From the NCBI GenBank assembly GCA_009774585.1, contig VSOA01000016.1:1-24644 (forward strand): a DNA stretch of 24,644 bases. The letters are read 5' to 3'. Under the pieces are notes generated by a model. That model searched no databases, had not been told where the DNA came from, and saw nothing but the letters and a program-made list of their open reading frames with translations. Positions 22,823 through 24,644 of this stretch are shown one piece after another. Every line of letters begins with the position of its first letter. Position 1 is the first letter of the stretch. The stretch comes from Lachnospiraceae bacterium. GTDB taxonomy: Bacteria; Bacillota; Clostridia; Lachnospirales; Lachnospiraceae. Both the position numbers and the translations under genes were made by a program.

Positions 22823-23097
22823 TGAATATGCATTTTGCAAATGAGCAGGAAAAACTGCTCCATGACATCGGCATTCTTGACTTTGTAGTAATCGAACTGT
22901 CCCTATATTTGGACACACACTCCAATGACAGAAATGCCATGGAATATTTTAATCACTATAATCGTATGAGCAATCAGGCCAAAAAAGAATACTCTGAAAA
23001 ATTCGGTCCGCTGACAATCGCACTCGCCGATACGTCTGACTGCGGTAAATGGGATTGGGCAACACTGCCTATGCCTTGGGAAGGAGGCTGTGCATAA
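22822..23097 (+). CDS. cotJB: Spore coat protein CotJB
   Basis: The protein has 91 residues and matches CotJB: an N-terminal helical part (EQEKLLHDIGILDFVVIELS, LYLDTHSNDRNAMEYFNHYN) and the conserved C-terminal block GPLTIALADTSDCGKWDWAT ending in LPMPWEGGC, which is the family hallmark. It is a component of the inner spore coat together with CotJA and CotJC. The start overlaps the cotJA stop (TAATG) and the stop overlaps the cotJC start in the same way, so the three genes are translationally coupled. Normal length and intact. Confidence 0.93.
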   Translation: MNMHFANEQEKLLHDIGILDFVVIELSLYLDTHSNDRNAMEYFNHYNRMSNQAKKEYSEKFGPLTIALADTSDCGKWDWATLPMPWEGGCA

Positions 23098-23309
23098 TGT
23101 GGAATTATGAACGAAGACTTGAATATCCTGTAAACATTACTACCCCAAATGCCAAAATAGCACAAGCTATTATGAGCCAATACGGCGGACCCGACGGTGA
23201 AATGGGTGCCTCTCTAAGATATTTGTCGCAAAGATATGCCTGCCCTTACAGAGAAGTATCTGCAATCCTTACAGACATCGGTGTATCAGTAACACGATTG
23301 CCTATTTAA
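23097..23309 (+). pseudogene. cotJC: 5' part of cotJC (manganese catalase-like coat protein), interrupted
   Basis: The first 62 residues are CotJC: MWNYERRLEYPVNITTPNAK, QYGGPDGEMGASLRYLSQRY and PYREVSAILTDIG. In intact members this continues with TEELAHLEM and about 110 more residues carrying the di-manganese ligands of the catalase-like fold, for a total near 190. Here the family match stops after Gly62 (base 23282), and eight foreign codons (VSVTRLPI) lead to a stop at 23309. The remaining sequence belongs to a recombinase gene on the other strand. AAGGAGG precedes the ATG. As it stands the gene yields a 70-residue fragment without catalytic ligands. It is best read as one half of a gene split by an integrated element rather than as slow decay, because the upstream part is unmutated. 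Confidence 0.88.
23274..23290. other. Probable attachment-site junction of the element in cotJC
   Basis: The cotJC match ends at about 23282 within GACATCGGT, and the recombinase stop codon is at 23286-23288. The crossover should lie within these few bases. Only one end is visible, so the exact core and its repeat at the other end cannot be fixed. Confidence 0.6.
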
Positions 23310-24644
23310 TATTTCCATGTTCGTAATCTTCGTCACATAACTCTCATTTTTACCGGATGAACAGACAGTCATTCTTACGCCAAAAGGCAGGCACCACAAA
23401 TACACATCAACCACATTGTTTACAATGACCATCTTTTCAAGGATTTCCCTGTAAAGTCCCTGATTGCTCTCATCAAAAGACATGATATCCGCAAGGGCTT
23501 TTATGTAAGATTCTGTTTCTTCCGCCTGCCTTTGCATGATTTTATCATGTTCCGCGGCTGCCTTTAAAGAATCTTCAAGTTCTGCTATCTGCTTATCATA
23601 CCATTCCATCTGCTCTGTAAGATCCTGCTTGGACAAAACCCCCTCCAGCATTCCATCTATCAGTTTCCGCTTCTTTTCATATAACGCCTCAATGTGTCCG
23701 CGGATATGAACGGATTCCGGTGTAGTAGAGTTTTGAAGAGCCTTGATATCGCTTATGATTTCTGAACGCAGTTTTTCGTAATTGACCTTGATATGTGAAA
23801 TCAGGAATTGCATGCAGGCAAGCAGCGTCTTGTCATTAATGGATGAATTATCACATCCTACCAGTTCACCCAGCTTCTCCTTCCTTGTTCCATGATTTGC
23901 CGCTTCAAAACACCGCCATGCTTTATAGGTCAGACCACTTTTCAGTTTCTTCGTGCGACTCACATAATGACGACCACAGATGCCGCAGTACAGTTTACCG
24001 CTGCACCAGTAACGGTTGCTATGTTTCAGTCTCTGTTCATCTGAAGGTGCCTTCTTAGTAAGTTCTTTCTGCGTGCGGATCCACAACTCCCGGTCAATAA
24101 TGGACTGATGATGATCATACAGATAAACCATCTCTTCCTCGCCCCGGTTATATTTCTTGTCATGCGTCAGATAATTCGGAGTAAAAGTTTTCTTCTGGCA
24201 CAAATCGCCCACATATTTTTCATTCTTTAAAACACGCAGTATTACGGTATTTGACCAGCATTTTACGCGTTTCGGTCGCATTCCTTCTTCAAGCAGTTCC
24301 CGGGCGATCACATGCGTGCCTTTTCCTTCAACAGTATATTTATGAAAAATGGCACGTACTATTACGGCTTCCTCCTCATTGACTATTAGTTTTCCGTCTT
24401 TGACGTAGTAGCCTAATAAATCTCGTCCAAAGACAACGCCTTGTTCCATCCGACGCTTCTGCCCCCACTTCACACGCTCAGATGTTTTGCGGCTCTCCTC
24501 CTGTGCGATGCTTGCCATGATTGTCAATCTCAGCTCACCATCACTGTCCCTTGTGTCAATATTATCAATGGTAAATATGACGCCGACGCCCAAATCTTTC
24601 AGCTTCCGCGTATAAGACAGTGTATCTACCGTATTTCTGGCAAA
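23286..24644 (-). CDS. Large serine recombinase (integrase/excisionase type), 5' end outside the window
   Basis: The frame is open to the right edge, beginning FARNTVDTLSYTRKLKDLGV, the middle of the catalytic resolvase domain; the catalytic Ser lies beyond the window. The long E-helix LRLTIMASIAQEESRKTSER follows. Then come the recombinase domain (GRDLLGYYVKDGKLIVNEEE, NTVILRVLKNEKYVGDLCQK), a zinc ribbon (YCGICG and later GC/CDN Cys), a coiled-coil segment (RGHIEALYEKKRKLIDGMLE) and a C-terminal strand-rich tail. This is the layout of phage and integrative-element serine integrases. It points toward, and ends 4 bases from, the break in cotJC, as expected for the enzyme that inserts and excises the element. 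At least 452 residues are visible. Confidence 0.93.
   Translation of the reverse strand, partial: FARNTVDTLSYTRKLKDLGVGVIFTIDNIDTRDSDGELRLTIMASIAQEESRKTSERVKWGQKRRMEQGVVFGRDLLGYYVKDGKLIVNEEEAVIVRAIFHKYTVEGKGTHVIARELLEEGMRPKRVKCWSNTVILRVLKNEKYVGDLCQKKTFTPNYLTHDKKYNRGEEEMVYLYDHHQSIIDRELWIRTQKELTKKAPSDEQRLKHSNRYWCSGKLYCGICGRHYVSRTKKLKSGLTYKAWRCFEAANHGTRKEKLGELVGCDNSSINDKTLLACMQFLISHIKVNYEKLRSEIISDIKALQNSTTPESVHIRGHIEALYEKKRKLIDGMLEGVLSKQDLTEQMEWYDKQIAELEDSLKAAAEHDKIMQRQAEETESYIKALADIMSFDESNQGLYREILEKMVIVNNVVDVYLWCLPFGVRMTVCSSGKNESYVTKITNMEILNRQSCY

Noticed and set aside
23049..23096. Longer start for the cotJC fragment, upstream of 23097
   Set aside because: The extra codons lie inside cotJB. 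The ATG at 23097 has AAGGAGG at proper distance and begins exactly where the CotJC family begins.

Overview
The window looks like a chromosomal segment of an anaerobic, spore-forming member of the Clostridia, most likely Lachnospiraceae. The indicators are the gene families and their order (a NusG-II protein and Gx transporter upstream of ruvA-ruvB), a group-B-like monomeric [FeFe] hydrogenase, AGGAGG-type ribosome binding sites, moderate base composition, and a cotJ spore-coat operon. Most genes lie on the minus strand. No stretch longer than about 170 bases lacks a gene.

Layout on the plus coordinate: 1-479 is the 3' part of an unknown acidic coiled-coil gene. 545-3490 (minus) is a compact operon of a NusG-II protein, Gx transporter, ruvA and ruvB, headed by a promoter that sits inside a terminator-like hairpin. 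3565-4591 is a GH42 beta-galactosidase remnant with two internal deletions. 4670-8849 (minus) carries a DUF4037 protein, a TPR protein, hflC and hflK. 8962-9687 (plus) is a histidine phosphatase. 9768-10772 is trpS. 10914-11246 encodes a small Cys-rich protein with an Arg-Asp dipeptide repeat. 11305-13834 is a two-gene unit of a DUF5662 protein and a glycogen-debranching-like GH13 protein that has lost every recognisable catalytic residue. 13987-14328 (plus) is a DUF1292 protein whose 3' end and terminator lie inside the convergent UvrD-like helicase gene (14229-16214). gltX, an [FeFe] hydrogenase, and an ABC export system (ATPase plus a fused GldF/GldG-type permease) follow up to 22486.

The right end is the most interesting part. 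A divergent cotJA-cotJB-cotJC operon (from 22652, plus) is cut inside cotJC after residue 62. The sequence that follows is the 3' end of a large serine recombinase gene pointing at the break and running off the window. This has the architecture of a sporulation-gene intervening element like skin in sigK or SPbeta in spsM: a recombinase-bearing element sits in a mother-cell gene and may be excised during sporulation to restore it. The other half of cotJC and the far end of the element are outside the window, so excision cannot be shown from this sequence.

Other notable points are the catalytically dead GH13 protein, the possible leaderless mRNA of the NusG-II gene, and the antisense overlap of DUF1292 with the helicase. 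All calls come from reading the sequence and from remembered family features. No database search was run.
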